Origin: Geodermatophilus arenarius | GTDB lineage: Bacteria; Actinomycetota; Actinomycetes; Mycobacteriales; Geodermatophilaceae | Assembly (NCBI RefSeq): GCF_042654585.1 | Contig: NZ_JBHSGR010000002.1 | Location: 62,001 to 126,000 of the forward strand | Reading direction: 5' to 3' | DNA: 64,000 bases | Shown here: in pieces, positions 28,439 to 37,327 of the stretch | Position numbering within the stretch: position 1 is the stretch's first letter | Layout of the letters: each line of letters opens with the position of its first letter | Position numbers and translations under genes: made by a program | Notes under the pieces: generated by a model | The model's input: the letters and a program-made list of their open reading frames with translations, nothing else | Databases searched by the model: none | Told to the model about the DNA's origin: nothing

Positions 28439-29602
28439 TCACCGGTGTCCGGCGACGGCCGCGCAGGTGGCCAGCTCGAACACGGCGCGCAGCCGCGGGA
28501 ACAGCTCCGGCGCGCTGCCCGGCGTGAGCTGCCCGGTGACCGAGACGGTGACCGTCCTCGCGCCGTCGGCGGTCGCGGCGGCGAACTGGGTGTAGCCCGC
28601 GGTGTTGCCGGTGTGCCCGAAGACGGTGCCGCAGCGGGTGTCGTACCGGAACACCCCGAGGCCGGCGGAGTTCTCCCCCGGGCCGGGCGGCTCCGACGAC
28701 CCCGGCCGGAAGGTGGACTGCTCGGCCCGGGTCGCCGGGTCGGTGAGGTCGCCGCGGACGTGGACGCCGACGAACCGGGCGAGGTCGGCCGGGGTGGACA
28801 CGACCCCGCCCGAGGCCCACGACCAGCCGGCGGCGATCGCCGTGCTCACGTCCTCGGGCGGCTGCTCGGAGACGTCGTAGCCGTGCAGGTACGGGGTCGG
28901 GAGGTCCGGCCCGGCGGGGAGGCCCGTGGCGGTCAGGCCGGCGGGCCGCAGCACCAGCGCGGCCAGCACCTCGGCGTAGGGACGGCCGGTGACCGCCTCG
29001 ACCACCAGGCCGGCCACCACGTTGTCGGAGTTGGAGTACCGGTACTCCGAGCCCGGCGCGAACAGCAGGGGCTCGTCCTCGGCGTAGGACAGCAGCTCCC
29101 GCGGCGGCGGCGGGTCCTGCAGCGACGACAGCAGCGCGTCCGCGAAGGCCTCGCTCCGGCTGAAGTCGGGGATGCCGCTGGTGTGCCCGAGCAGCTGGCG
29201 CAGGGTGACCGGCTGCCAGGCCGGCGGCAGGTCCGGCCGCCAGGTGCCGACGGGCTCGTCCAGGGAGAGGACGCCGCGGGACACCAGGGCCAGCACCGTG
29301 GCGGCGTTGAACGCCTTGGCCACGCTGGCGACCCGCACGGCGTCCCCGGCCGCGGGCGGGCGCCCGGTGGCGAGGTCGGCCACGCCGGCGGGGAGGACGT
29401 CGAGGTCCCCGTCGCGCCCCAGCGTCACCACCGCCCCGGGCGGGCCGCCGGGCTGCTGGACGAGGTCGGTCAGCGCGGCCTGCAGCGCCGCGGTGTCCCG
29501 CGCCGGCGCGGTGTCGGCGACCGCCGTCGCCGGGACACCGGCCAGCGCCACCGCCGTGACCAGCGGGACCAGCAGGGACAGCGCACGCCGTGGCCCGGGC
29601 AT
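28439..29602 (-). CDS. secreted serine hydrolase, beta-lactamase/DD-peptidase family (387 aa)
   Basis: The signal peptide RRALSLLVPLVTAVALAGV ends near AVA-D (residue 29). The class C-type active-site motifs are complete: SVAK (93-96) with nucleophile S93, YSN (189-191) and HTG (330-332). Members act as D-Ala-D-Ala carboxypeptidases, esterases or beta-lactamases; which one cannot be told here. ATG 29602 places the signal peptide correctly, and longer upstream frames lack it. Confidence 0.9.
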   Translation of the reverse strand: MPGPRRALSLLVPLVTAVALAGVPATAVADTAPARDTAALQAALTDLVQQPGGPPGAVVTLGRDGDLDVLPAGVADLATGRPPAAGDAVRVASVAKAFNAATVLALVSRGVLSLDEPVGTWRPDLPPAWQPVTLRQLLGHTSGIPDFSRSEAFADALLSSLQDPPPPRELLSYAEDEPLLFAPGSEYRYSNSDNVVAGLVVEAVTGRPYAEVLAALVLRPAGLTATGLPAGPDLPTPYLHGYDVSEQPPEDVSTAIAAGWSWASGGVVSTPADLARFVGVHVRGDLTDPATRAEQSTFRPGSSEPPGPGENSAGLGVFRYDTRCGTVFGHTGNTAGYTQFAAATADGARTVTVSVTGQLTPGSAPELFPRLRAVFELATCAAVAGHR

Positions 29603-29676
29603 GCGGGCAGGCTGCTCCGCGCCCGCGCACCCCGGAAGGCCGCGACCCGGAGCGCCGGCCGCCACGCCGGGTGCGC

Positions 29677-30612
29677 TCAGCGGAGCGTGACGACGACCTT
29701 CCCGCGCACGTGCCCGCCGGCCACCAGGTCGTGGGCCTCGGCGGTGCGCTCGAGCGGGAACGCCCGGGCGATGGAGACCCGGAGCTGGCCGGCGTCGGCC
29801 ATCCGGCCGAGCTCCTCGAGGTCGTGCCGCTCGGGCCGCACGAACACGTACCGCCCGCCCATCTCGTTGACCGCGGGGTCGACGACGCTGGTGACCCGGG
29901 CGACGCCCCCCGGGCTGTCGCGCACCTGCTTCGGGGCGTCGGTGAGCGCGTCGCCGCCGTTGAGGTCGAGGACGGCGTCGACCGGCTCGGACAGCTGCGC
30001 GCTGATCGGCCCGGCCGAGTAGTCGAGCACCTCGGCGGCGCCCGCGTCGCGGAGGAAGCCGTGGTTGCGCGGGCTGGCGGTGCCGATGACGTGCGCGCCG
30101 AGCGCGACGGCGATCTGCACGGCGAAGAAGCCGACCCCGCCCGCCGCGCGGTGCACCAGGACGCGGTCCCCCTCGCCGACGTCGAGCGCCTCGGTGAGCG
30201 CCTGGTAGGCGGTCAGCCCGGCCAGCGGCAGCGCCCCGGCCTCGGCGAACGACAGCGACTCCGGCTTGCGCGCCACGCAGCGCTGCGGCGCGGGCACCAG
30301 CTCGGCGGCGGTCCCCCACTGGACGTCGTCGCGGCGCAGGTAGCCGAACACCTCGTCGCCGGGGGCGAGGTCGTGCACCGCGGGCCCGACCGCCTCGACG
30401 GTCCCGGCGAGGTCCCAGCCCGGCACGATCGGGAAGTGGTGCGGGAAGGCCCCGGCCAGGTGGCCCTCGCGGATGCCGACGTCGACCGGGTTGACCCCCG
30501 CGGCGTGCGTGCGGACGAGCACGGTGTCCGGGCCGACCGGCGGCTCGGGCAGGTCGTCGCGCAGCTCCAGGACGTCGGGACCGCCGAACCGGTCGTAGGC
30601 GATCCCCCTCAC
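29677..30612 (-). CDS. zinc-independent quinone oxidoreductase, MDR family (311 aa)
   Basis: The medium-chain dehydrogenase fold has the N-terminal catalytic domain AAGVNPVDVGIREG and PGWDLAGTVEAVG, and the NADPH-binding HRAAGGVGFFAVQIA (about residues 153-167). The zinc-ligand Cys and His of alcohol dehydrogenases are missing, as expected for NADPH:quinone reductases. GTG at 30612, ten bases after smpB. It may share the smpB transcript. Confidence 0.88.
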   Translation of the reverse strand: MRGIAYDRFGGPDVLELRDDLPEPPVGPDTVLVRTHAAGVNPVDVGIREGHLAGAFPHHFPIVPGWDLAGTVEAVGPAVHDLAPGDEVFGYLRRDDVQWGTAAELVPAPQRCVARKPESLSFAEAGALPLAGLTAYQALTEALDVGEGDRVLVHRAAGGVGFFAVQIAVALGAHVIGTASPRNHGFLRDAGAAEVLDYSAGPISAQLSEPVDAVLDLNGGDALTDAPKQVRDSPGGVARVTSVVDPAVNEMGGRYVFVRPERHDLEELGRMADAGQLRVSIARAFPLERTAEAHDLVAGGHVRGKVVVTLR

Positions 30613-30622
30613 CGCGTGCCCC

Positions 30623-31099
30623 TCAACGACGCCCCTTCACGTAGCGGCCGAACGCCTTCTGGATCTCGCGGCGGGAGTCCCGCTCGGCGAGGTCCTGGCG
30701 CTTGTCGTAGGACTTCTTGCCCTTGGCCAGCGCGAGCGTGGCCTTGACCTTCCCGTCCTTGAAGTACAGGTCCAGCGGCACGAGCGTCAGGCCGCCCTCG
30801 CGGGTCTTGCCGATCAGCTTGTCGATCTCCTCGCGGTGCATGAGCACCTTGCGCTTGCGGCGCGGGGCGTGGTTGGTCCAGGTCCCCTGCGTGTACTCGG
30901 GGATGTGCACGTGCTGGAGCCACACCTCGCCGTCGTCGACGGTGGCGAAGCCGTCGACCAGCGACGCCCGGCCGGCGCGGAGGCTCTTCACCTCGGTGCC
31001 GGTGAGCACCAGGCCGACCTCGTACGTGTCGAGGATCGAGTAGTCGTGCCGCGCCTTCTTGTTCTGGGCGATGAGCTTGCGCCCCTGTTCACGCGGCAT
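30623..31099 (-). CDS. smpB: SsrA-binding protein SmpB (158 aa)
   Basis: A complete SmpB. The N-terminal KLIAQNKKARHDYSILDTYEVG and GTEVKSLRAGRASLVDGFA match the OB-fold tmRNA-binding surface. The C-terminal tail DKRQDLAERDSRREIQKA leads to a basic end, KGRR, that enters the decoding site. It delivers tmRNA (encoded at 20646-21018) to stalled ribosomes. Its position downstream of ftsEX is typical of actinobacteria. Confidence 0.97.
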   Translation of the reverse strand: MPREQGRKLIAQNKKARHDYSILDTYEVGLVLTGTEVKSLRAGRASLVDGFATVDDGEVWLQHVHIPEYTQGTWTNHAPRRKRKVLMHREEIDKLIGKTREGGLTLVPLDLYFKDGKVKATLALAKGKKSYDKRQDLAERDSRREIQKAFGRYVKGRR

Positions 31100-31108
31100 G
31101 TCCCCAGG

Positions 31109-32128
31109 TTACTGCCGGTGCCCGGCCGCGGTGATCTCGCGGCGGAGCTGCGCGTACGTGGGCGCCTGCACCGGCAGGAACGCCACCTCGCGCACCCGCC
31201 GGGCGGTGTCGCTGGCGGCGAGGTAGCCCGGCCCGCCGCTGACCGCCGACTCCAGCCGCACGGCCTCGGCGGCGACGTCGAGGGCGGCCAGCCGCAGCCG
31301 CGCGAGGTCGCCGGGGCCCACGCCCACCCGGTCGCCGGCGAGGTCCTCCAGCCGCCGGGCGGCGTCGTCGCGGCGCTCGGACAGCGCGTCGGCGTCGGCC
31401 CGCAGGACGCCGGGGACGTGCTCGGCCGCCGCGTCCAGCGCGGCGTCGGCGACGCCGAGGGCGAGCGCGGTCTGCAGCAGCAGCATCGCCGGCCGGCACA
31501 CCGCCATGAAGGAGGCGAGGTCGTCGCTGAGCACCCGCCCCGGCCCGACGGCGACGCCGTCGAGGTGCAGCCCGCCGGTGCCGGTGCCGTTGAGGCCGAG
31601 CAGGTCGAAGTGCCCGGTCGGCGTCACGCCGGGGTCGGTCAGCCGGAACAGCACGACGACGCGGCCCTCGTCCGGGGTGCGCGCGGGGGCCACGACGACG
31701 GCGTCGTCGAAGAGGTTCGACGCCCAGCCGACGGTGCCCGACAGCCGCCAGCCGGCGCCGTCGCGGGTGGCGGTGACCGGCAGCGTCCCGGTGCCGGCGA
31801 GGTCGGCGACCGCCGGGGCGAGCGCGGTGGCGCCCGGGACGGTGCCCGCCCGCAGCCCCGCGACCAGGTCGGGCTGCGGCTGCGGCGGCGGGCAGCAGCG
31901 CAGGTACTCGAGCACCATCCGCTGCGACCAGGCGGCGAACGCGGTGGCCAGCGACACCGACGCGAGCTCCCGGACCATCCGCACCGAGGCCAGCAGCGCC
32001 TCGGTCGGGTCGTCGTCGTCCCGCTCGAACGCACCGATCGCGCCCAGCCGCCGCAGCGCCGGCCGCACGTCGGCCCGCCCCGCGTCGACGTCGGCGGCCC
32101 GCCCCAGCGCCTCGCTCGTCGTCGTCAT
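31109..32128 (-). CDS. acyl-CoA dehydrogenase-like protein (339 aa)
   Basis: The middle and C-terminal regions resemble acyl-CoA dehydrogenases: WRLSGTVGWASNLFDDAVVVAPA, LLGLNGTGTGGLHLDGVAV and the final SGGPGYLAASDTARRVREVAFLP. The chain is about 40-60 residues shorter than usual and the Gly-Ser-Asp substrate loop is not evident. The role is unclear and the enzyme may be divergent. It sits between ftsX and smpB, where these genes are usually adjacent, and is separated from ftsX by a hairpin. Confidence 0.75.
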   Translation of the reverse strand: MTTTSEALGRAADVDAGRADVRPALRRLGAIGAFERDDDDPTEALLASVRMVRELASVSLATAFAAWSQRMVLEYLRCCPPPQPQPDLVAGLRAGTVPGATALAPAVADLAGTGTLPVTATRDGAGWRLSGTVGWASNLFDDAVVVAPARTPDEGRVVVLFRLTDPGVTPTGHFDLLGLNGTGTGGLHLDGVAVGPGRVLSDDLASFMAVCRPAMLLLQTALALGVADAALDAAAEHVPGVLRADADALSERRDDAARRLEDLAGDRVGVGPGDLARLRLAALDVAAEAVRLESAVSGGPGYLAASDTARRVREVAFLPVQAPTYAQLRREITAAGHRQ

Positions 32129-32248
32129 GCCCCGTCCCTACCCCGGGATCCGCCTTTCGCGCGCGGATGTCGGACCCGGTGCGGGGCCCGGAGGGCTCCC
32201 GCCGGGTCCGGCGGTGAGGCTGTGCGCGACCGGGGAGGGCACGTGGTC

Positions 32249-32276
32249 ACGCCGTCGGCCGGTGGGCCGACGGCGT
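32249..32276 (-). terminator. hairpin terminator after ftsX
   Basis: Twelve-base perfect arms, ACGCCGTCGGCC and its complement, flank a four-base loop and touch the ftsX stop codon. No T-tract. It suggests ftsEX transcription ends before the dehydrogenase-like gene and smpB. Confidence 0.7.
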
Positions 32277-33160
32277 CACAGCCGGACGTACAGGCGCAGC
32301 GTCACGTAGGCGGCGACCGCGGCCAGGCCGACTCCGGCGGCGGCGATGACCGGGCTGATCGTGGCGATCGCGCCCCAGTCGACCGGCGGGATGATCCCGG
32401 CCTTGATCGGGCCGGCCAGCGTCTTGTCGACGAACAGCACCTTGGTCAGCACCAGGCCGCCGACGGCGAGCAGCGCACCGATGAGCCCGGCGAGCGCCGC
32501 CTCGAGGATGAACGGCAGCTGGGTGTACCAGCGGGAGGCGCCGACCAGCCGCATGATGTTCGTCTCGTTGCGGCGGTTGAACGCGGCCAGCTGGATCGTG
32601 TTGGAGATCAGCAGCAACGCCGCGAGGGCCTGCACCACCGCGACGGCGATCGTCGCGTTGCGGGCGCCGTTGAGCAGGCTGAAGAGGCGGTCGAGGAAGT
32701 CGCCCTCGTCGCGCACCTGGTCGACGCCGTTCTGCCCGTTCGGGAACTCCGCGGCGATGACCTCGTAGCGCTCGGGGTTGACCAGCTCCACCCGGAAGCT
32801 CTCCGGCAGCGCGTCCGGCGGGGTGTTCTCGACCAGCTCGGGCTGCTGGGAGAACTGCTGCCGGAAGCGCTCGTAGGCCTCCTCCTTGGACTCGTAGATG
32901 AAGCTCTGCACCTCCGACGAGTCCGACAGCTGCTGCTCGATCGCGCTGCGCTGCTCGTCGGTGACGCCGTCGGCCAGGAAGATGGAGACCTGCACCTTGT
33001 CGTAGTAGATCTCCTTCATGTCGGAGATCATCCCGGCGATGAGCAGGCCGGTGCCCATGAGACCGAGCGAGATGGCCGTGGTCAGGATCATCGCGACCGT
33101 CATGGTCAGGTTGCGACGCAGCCCGGTGGCCACCTCGGAGAGGACGAAGTTGACGCGCAT
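32276..33160 (-). CDS. ftsX: cell division protein FtsX (294 aa)
   Basis: The membrane partner of FtsE. The N-terminal cytoplasmic part MRVNFVLSEVATGLRRNLTM leads to helix 1 (about residues 20-45), an extracytoplasmic loop (about 50-165), and three C-terminal helices with NTIQLAAFNRRNETNIMRLVGAS. FtsEX recruits and activates peptidoglycan hydrolases at the septum (family knowledge). It lies 45 bases after ftsE on the same strand. Confidence 0.95.
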   Translation of the reverse strand: MRVNFVLSEVATGLRRNLTMTVAMILTTAISLGLMGTGLLIAGMISDMKEIYYDKVQVSIFLADGVTDEQRSAIEQQLSDSSEVQSFIYESKEEAYERFRQQFSQQPELVENTPPDALPESFRVELVNPERYEVIAAEFPNGQNGVDQVRDEGDFLDRLFSLLNGARNATIAVAVVQALAALLLISNTIQLAAFNRRNETNIMRLVGASRWYTQLPFILEAALAGLIGALLAVGGLVLTKVLFVDKTLAGPIKAGIIPPVDWGAIATISPVIAAAGVGLAAVAAYVTLRLYVRL

Positions 33161-33205
33161 GGGTTCCCTGTCGTGAGGTGCAGGTCGTAGCGGGGCGGAG
33201 GACCG

Positions 33206-33895
33206 TCAGCGGCCGACGCCGTAGACGCCGCGCGACTGGTCGCGGGTGATCACGCCCCCGTTGAGCTCGATGACGCGGCGGCGCATGGAGTCCACGATGT
33301 GGTAGTCGTGCGTCGCCATGATCACGGTGGTGCCGGTGCGGTTGATCCGCTCCAGCAGCAGCATGATCCCCTCGCTGGTCTCCGGGTCGAGGTTGCCGGT
33401 GGGCTCGTCGGCGAGCAGCACCAGCGGCCGGTTGACGAACGCGCGGGCGATCGCGACCCGCTGCTGCTCACCACCGGAGAGCTCGTGCGGCAGCCGGTTG
33501 GCCTTGCCGTCGAGGCCGACCATCTCCAGCACCTCGGGCACGACCCGCTTGATCGTGCGGTGCGGCTTGTTGATGACCTCGAGGGCGAAGGCCACGTTCT
33601 CGGCCACGGTGCGGTTGCGCAGCAGCCGGAAGTCCTGGAAGACGCAGCCCATGGTGCGGCGGAGCTTGGGCACCTGCCACTTGCTCATGCCGTTGAGGGT
33701 CTTGCCGTTGACGGTGACCGTGCCGCGGGTGGGGTCGTCCTCCTTGAGCAGCAGCCGGAGGAACGTCGACTTGCCGGAGCCGGACGAGCCGATGAGGAAC
33801 ACGAACTCGCCCTTGTCGATCTCCGTCGACACGTCATCGAGGGCCGGCCGGGAGCTGGCCGGGTAGAGCTTGGTGACGTGTTGCAATTCGATCAC
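33206..33895 (-). CDS. ftsE: cell division ATP-binding protein FtsE (229 aa)
   Basis: An ABC ATPase with Walker A GSSGSGKST (about residues 36-44), Q-loop VFQDFRLL, signature LSGGEQQRVAIARA, Walker B LLADEPTGNLD and the switch His in ATHDYHIV. The length equals that of mycobacterial FtsE. I place the start at GTG 33895, which begins MIELQHVTKLYP; upstream in-frame sequence is unrelated. It energises FtsX. Confidence 0.95.
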   Translation of the reverse strand: MIELQHVTKLYPASSRPALDDVSTEIDKGEFVFLIGSSGSGKSTFLRLLLKEDDPTRGTVTVNGKTLNGMSKWQVPKLRRTMGCVFQDFRLLRNRTVAENVAFALEVINKPHRTIKRVVPEVLEMVGLDGKANRLPHELSGGEQQRVAIARAFVNRPLVLLADEPTGNLDPETSEGIMLLLERINRTGTTVIMATHDYHIVDSMRRRVIELNGGVITRDQSRGVYGVGR

Positions 33896-34032
33896 GAGGC
33901 GCCACGGTACCTGCCCGGCGACCCACCATGGTCGGTTCGCGCGGAGACGCACCGGGAGCACTTTCCCGGCCTGTGGGCCTACCCAGCGGGATCGCCCGGC
34001 GAACCGCGCCGCGGTGTGACCGACCCGACGTC

Positions 34033-35145
34033 TCAGTTCGCGGCGACGGCCTCCTGCTGACGGCGCCACCGGATGCCGGCCTCGATGAACGAGTCGATGT
34101 CGCCGTCGAGGACCGCCGAGGTGTTGCCGGTCTCCTGCTCGGTCCGCAGGTCCTTGACCATCTGGTACGGGTGCAGCACGTAGGAGCGCATCTGGTTGCC
34201 CCAGCTGGAGCCCTCGCCCTTGAGCGCGTCCATGGCGGCGCGCTGCTCCTCCTGCCGCTTGGCCAGCAGCCGCGCCTGGAGCACGCGCATCGCCGCGGCC
34301 CGGTTCTGGATCTGCGACTTCTCGTTCTGGCAGGACACCACGATGCCGGTGGGCAGGTGGGTGATCCGGACGGCGGAGTCGGTGGTGTTCACGCTCTGCC
34401 CGCCGGGGCCCGACGACCGGAAGACGTCGATGCGGATCTCGTTCTCCGGGATCTCGACGTGGTCGGTCTGCTCGACGACCGGCAGCACCTCGACGCCGGC
34501 GAACGACGTCTGGCGGCGGCCCTGGTTGTCGAACGGCGAGATCCGCACCAGCCGGTGGGTGCCCTGCTCCACCGAGAGCGTGCCGTAGGCGTAGGGCTGC
34601 TTGACCGCGAAGGTGGCCGACTTGATCCCGGCCTCCTCGGCGTAGGAGGTGTCGTAGACCTCGACCGGGTAGCGGTGCCGCTCCGCCCAGCGCAGGTACA
34701 TCCGCATGAGCATCTCGGCGAAGTCCGCGGCGTCGACGCCGCCGGCCTCCGAGCGGATGGTCACCAGCGCCTCGCGGGCGTCGTACTCCCCGTTGAGCAG
34801 CGTGCGGACCTCGAGCTCGTCGATCTCCTTGCGCAGCGCGGCCAGCTCGCGCTCGGCCTCGGCCGCGGTGGCCTCGTCGGACTCCTCCTCGGCCATCTCG
34901 TGCAGCACGCCGACGTCGTCGAGCCGGCGGCGCAGCTCCTCGACCCGGCGCAGGTCGCCCTGCAGGTAGGACAGCCGGGAGGTCAGCGCCTGGGCGGCCT
35001 CGACGTCGTTCCAGAGGTCCGGCGCGGCGGCCTGCTCCTCGAGCTCGGCCACCTCGCGGCGGAGCCGGTCGACGTCGAGGACGGACTCGATGCTCGAGAG
35101 GGTCGTGTCGAGTTCGTCGAGGACGACGGAGAAGTCTGCGGCCAC
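34033..35145 (-). CDS. prfB: peptide chain release factor 2 (370 aa)
   Basis: Release factor 2, which recognises UGA and UAA. The codon-recognition tripeptide SPF is in VRISPFDNQGRRQ, and the peptidyl-tRNA hydrolysis motif GGQ is in SSGPGGQSVNTTDSAV. The coiled N-terminal domain spans about residues 1-110. No in-frame UGA frameshift site, as in E. coli prfB, is needed because the frame is continuous from GTG 35145. It starts the prfB-ftsE-ftsX-smpB order. Confidence 0.95.
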   Translation of the reverse strand: MAADFSVVLDELDTTLSSIESVLDVDRLRREVAELEEQAAAPDLWNDVEAAQALTSRLSYLQGDLRRVEELRRRLDDVGVLHEMAEEESDEATAAEAERELAALRKEIDELEVRTLLNGEYDAREALVTIRSEAGGVDAADFAEMLMRMYLRWAERHRYPVEVYDTSYAEEAGIKSATFAVKQPYAYGTLSVEQGTHRLVRISPFDNQGRRQTSFAGVEVLPVVEQTDHVEIPENEIRIDVFRSSGPGGQSVNTTDSAVRITHLPTGIVVSCQNEKSQIQNRAAAMRVLQARLLAKRQEEQRAAMDALKGEGSSWGNQMRSYVLHPYQMVKDLRTEQETGNTSAVLDGDIDSFIEAGIRWRRQQEAVAAN

Positions 35146-35193
35146 GTCGATCCAGGGTAGTGCGCCGCCCGTCCGGGAGCGCCGGGCGTGCGG

Positions 35194-35613
35194 TCAGCCG
35201 ATCCGCTCGGCCATCCAGCGGGGGACGGCGTCCGGCGGCCGCGGGTGGTCGCGCAGCTCGGCGACCAGCGCCTCCCGCGGCAGCGGCGGGCCGTCGGGCT
35301 CGGCGTCGGCGTTGAAGATCGGCAGCAGCCGGCTCGTGGCCCGGTCGAGGGTCATGTCCGTCTGCAGCCAGGTGCCGCGCTCCGGCGTCCACATGACCCG
35401 CTTGAGCTCCTCGACGGCGGTCCGGACGGCGGCGGTCGCCGGCACCGGGACCGGCTCGCCGTCGGCGGGCCCGGCGGTGAGCAGGTCGCGCCGGACGTCG
35501 CCGACCACCGTGGCGCGGTAGCGGACGCGGGCCGCGTCGGCCGGGACGGCGGCGAGCAGGGCGGCGCCGAGGTCGCGGAGGACGGCGGTCGTGTCGCGGG
35601 CGGGCGGGGTCAC
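35194..35613 (-). CDS. YezG-like (DUF600) immunity-type protein (139 aa)
   Basis: The C-terminal half RVMWTPERGTWLQTDMTLD and LLPIFNADAEPDGPPLP, ending LRDHPRPPDAVPRWM, resembles the YezG/DUF600 family. That family includes antitoxins to LXG-type nuclease toxins of Gram-positive bacteria. No toxin gene lies next to it. I prefer GTG 35613, nine bases after GAGG, to the ATG at 35622, which touches that site. Family assignment is moderate and function is inference. Confidence 0.6.
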   Translation of the reverse strand: MTPPARDTTAVLRDLGAALLAAVPADAARVRYRATVVGDVRRDLLTAGPADGEPVPVPATAAVRTAVEELKRVMWTPERGTWLQTDMTLDRATSRLLPIFNADAEPDGPPLPREALVAELRDHPRPPDAVPRWMAERIG

Positions 35614-35673
35614 GCCCGCCATCCTCGCAGCGGCCGCCCGGGTGACCGGGCCGGCACCGGGTACCCCTCCCCC

Positions 35674-35961
35674 ATGAGCGAGCCGCGGCGCCGGCGCACC
35701 CGCGAGGAGTACGCGCGGGGCCTCCCCGACCACCACGACCCGACGGCGGGCATCGGCGGCGCGGCGCCGGCGCAGTCGGCGCTCACCCTCCGGCTGGTGC
35801 TGGCCGCCTTCGGGCTGGTCGTCTGCACGGTGTTCGGTGTCCTGTGGTGGCGCACCGACCTGCCGACGTGGCCCGCGGTGGTGCTGTTCGTCCTCGCCGC
35901 GGTCGCGCTGGTCGACCTGGTGGTCGTCGCCCGGCGCAAGCTCCGCGGCGAGCCGGGCTGA
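35674..35961 (+). CDS. small two-helix membrane protein, DUF6343-like (95 aa)
   Basis: An Arg-rich N-terminus (MSEPRRRRTREEYARG) is followed by QSALTLRLVLAAFGLVVCTVFG and a second helix AVVLFVLAAVALVDLVVVA. The pattern resembles DUF6343 proteins, which have no known function. ATG 35674; no strong ribosome site is visible. Divergent from the YezG-like gene. Confidence 0.7.
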   Translation: MSEPRRRRTREEYARGLPDHHDPTAGIGGAAPAQSALTLRLVLAAFGLVVCTVFGVLWWRTDLPTWPAVVLFVLAAVALVDLVVVARRKLRGEPG

Positions 35962-36030
35962 CGGCGGGAACGCGCGCGCGGTGACGGCGGTTGCAGCGCG
36001 ACGTCGACCGCCGAGCGGGAGGAGCGCGGC

Positions 36031-36930
36031 ATGCGCGCCGTCGTGTACGAGGAGTACGGGGAGCCCGAGGTCCTGAACGTCGCCGAGGTGGCGGAGCCGC
36101 ACGCCGGGCCGGGGCAGGTCCGGGTCGCCGTCCGCGCGGCGAGCGTGAACCCGTTCGACTGGAAGCAGGTCACCGGCCTGGTGGCCCGCGGCGACCGGCC
36201 GGCCGGGCCGACCGTGCCCGGCGCGGACGCCGCCGGGGTGGTGGACGAGGTCGGCGAGGGCGTGACCGGGGTGCAGGTCGGCGACGCGGTGTTCGGCCTG
36301 GGCCGGCGGACCGCCGCCGAGCACGCCGTCCTCACCGCGTGGGCGCCGAGGCCGCCGGAGGTGTCGTTCGAGGTCGCCGCCGGGTTGGGCGTGGCCGGGG
36401 AGACCGCCGTCCGGGTGCTCGACCTGCTCGGGCTGGACGCCGGCCGCACGGTCGTCGTCGACGGCGCGAGCGGCGGGGTCGGCGCGACGACCGTGCAGGT
36501 CGCCGTCAGCCGCGGGCTCGGCGTGATCGGGACGTCGTCGCCGGCCAACGCCGACTTCGTCCGCTCGCTCGGCGCGCTGCCGACCGCCTACGGCGAGGGC
36601 CTGGCCGACCGCGTGCGCGAGCTCGCCCCCGACGGCGTGGACGGCGCGGTCGACACCGCCGGGCGGGGGTCGGTGCGCGACCTGGTCGCGCTCACCGGCG
36701 ACCCGGGGAGGGTGGTCACCATCGCCGACTTCGGCGCCGGCGGGCTCGGCGTGCACGTGACGACGTCCAGCGCCGGCGCCGCGCCCCGGCTGGCCGAGGT
36801 CGCCGGGCTGGCGCGGCAGGGCCGGCTGCGGCTCCCGGTCGCCGGCAGCTACCCGTTCGAGCGGGCGGCCGAGGCGTACCGGCGCAGCCGCGAGGGCCAC
36901 GTCCGCGGCAAGCTCGTGCTCGTGCCCTGA
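36031..36930 (+). CDS. NADP-dependent quinone oxidoreductase, MDR family (299 aa)
   Basis: A zinc-less medium-chain reductase. VKAASVNPFDWKQ-like AASVNPFDWKQVTG, VPGADAAGVVDEVGEGV, the nucleotide-binding GASGGVGATTVQVAV (about residues 149-163) and the terminal GHVRGKLVLVP are all typical. It is one of three such enzymes in the window (also at 29677 and 53167). ATG start with GGGAGGAG six bases upstream. The substrate is unknown. Confidence 0.88.
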   Translation: MRAVVYEEYGEPEVLNVAEVAEPHAGPGQVRVAVRAASVNPFDWKQVTGLVARGDRPAGPTVPGADAAGVVDEVGEGVTGVQVGDAVFGLGRRTAAEHAVLTAWAPRPPEVSFEVAAGLGVAGETAVRVLDLLGLDAGRTVVVDGASGGVGATTVQVAVSRGLGVIGTSSPANADFVRSLGALPTAYGEGLADRVRELAPDGVDGAVDTAGRGSVRDLVALTGDPGRVVTIADFGAGGLGVHVTTSSAGAAPRLAEVAGLARQGRLRLPVAGSYPFERAAEAYRRSREGHVRGKLVLVP

Positions 36931-36954
36931 CCGGGCCCCCGCCCGGGCCCCCGA

Positions 36955-37275
36955 CTAGGGCTCGCGCGTCTCGGCCACCACCCAGCGCAGGTAGTCGGGG
37001 CCGCCGCCGACCAGCGGCAGCGCGATGACGCACGGGACGTCGTAGGGGTGCAGCTCGGCGGTGCGGGCGACGATCGCCGGCACCAGCGCGGCGCGGGTGT
37101 GCAGCGCGACGCGGGCCTCCGGGTCGTCGTGCACCTCCCCCGCCCACCGGTACACCGACCGGATCGCGGCGAGCTGGTGCCCGCAGGCGGCCAGCCGCTC
37201 CTCCACCAGGGTCCGCGTGTAGCCGGCCAGCCAGTCGGCGTCCGGCCCGGTGACCACCACCTCGACGACGTCCAC
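36955..37275 (-). CDS. cutA: divalent cation tolerance protein CutA (106 aa)
   Basis: A PII-like trimeric CutA1 fold. LVEERLAACGHQLAAIRSVYRWAGEV carries the conserved Cys and Trp, and PYDVPCVIALPLVGG and the terminal YLRWV follow. It was linked to copper tolerance in E. coli, but its true role is unsettled. GTG 37275 has GGAGG eight bases upstream; the ATG at 37284 touches the same GGAGG and is less likely. Confidence 0.9.
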   Translation of the reverse strand: MDVVEVVVTGPDADWLAGYTRTLVEERLAACGHQLAAIRSVYRWAGEVHDDPEARVALHTRAALVPAIVARTAELHPYDVPCVIALPLVGGGPDYLRWVVAETREP

Positions 37276-37327
37276 GGCGGTCATCCTCCGGGTGCGTGCG
37301 CCGCCCCGCGCCGGGTAGGGGCCGCCC

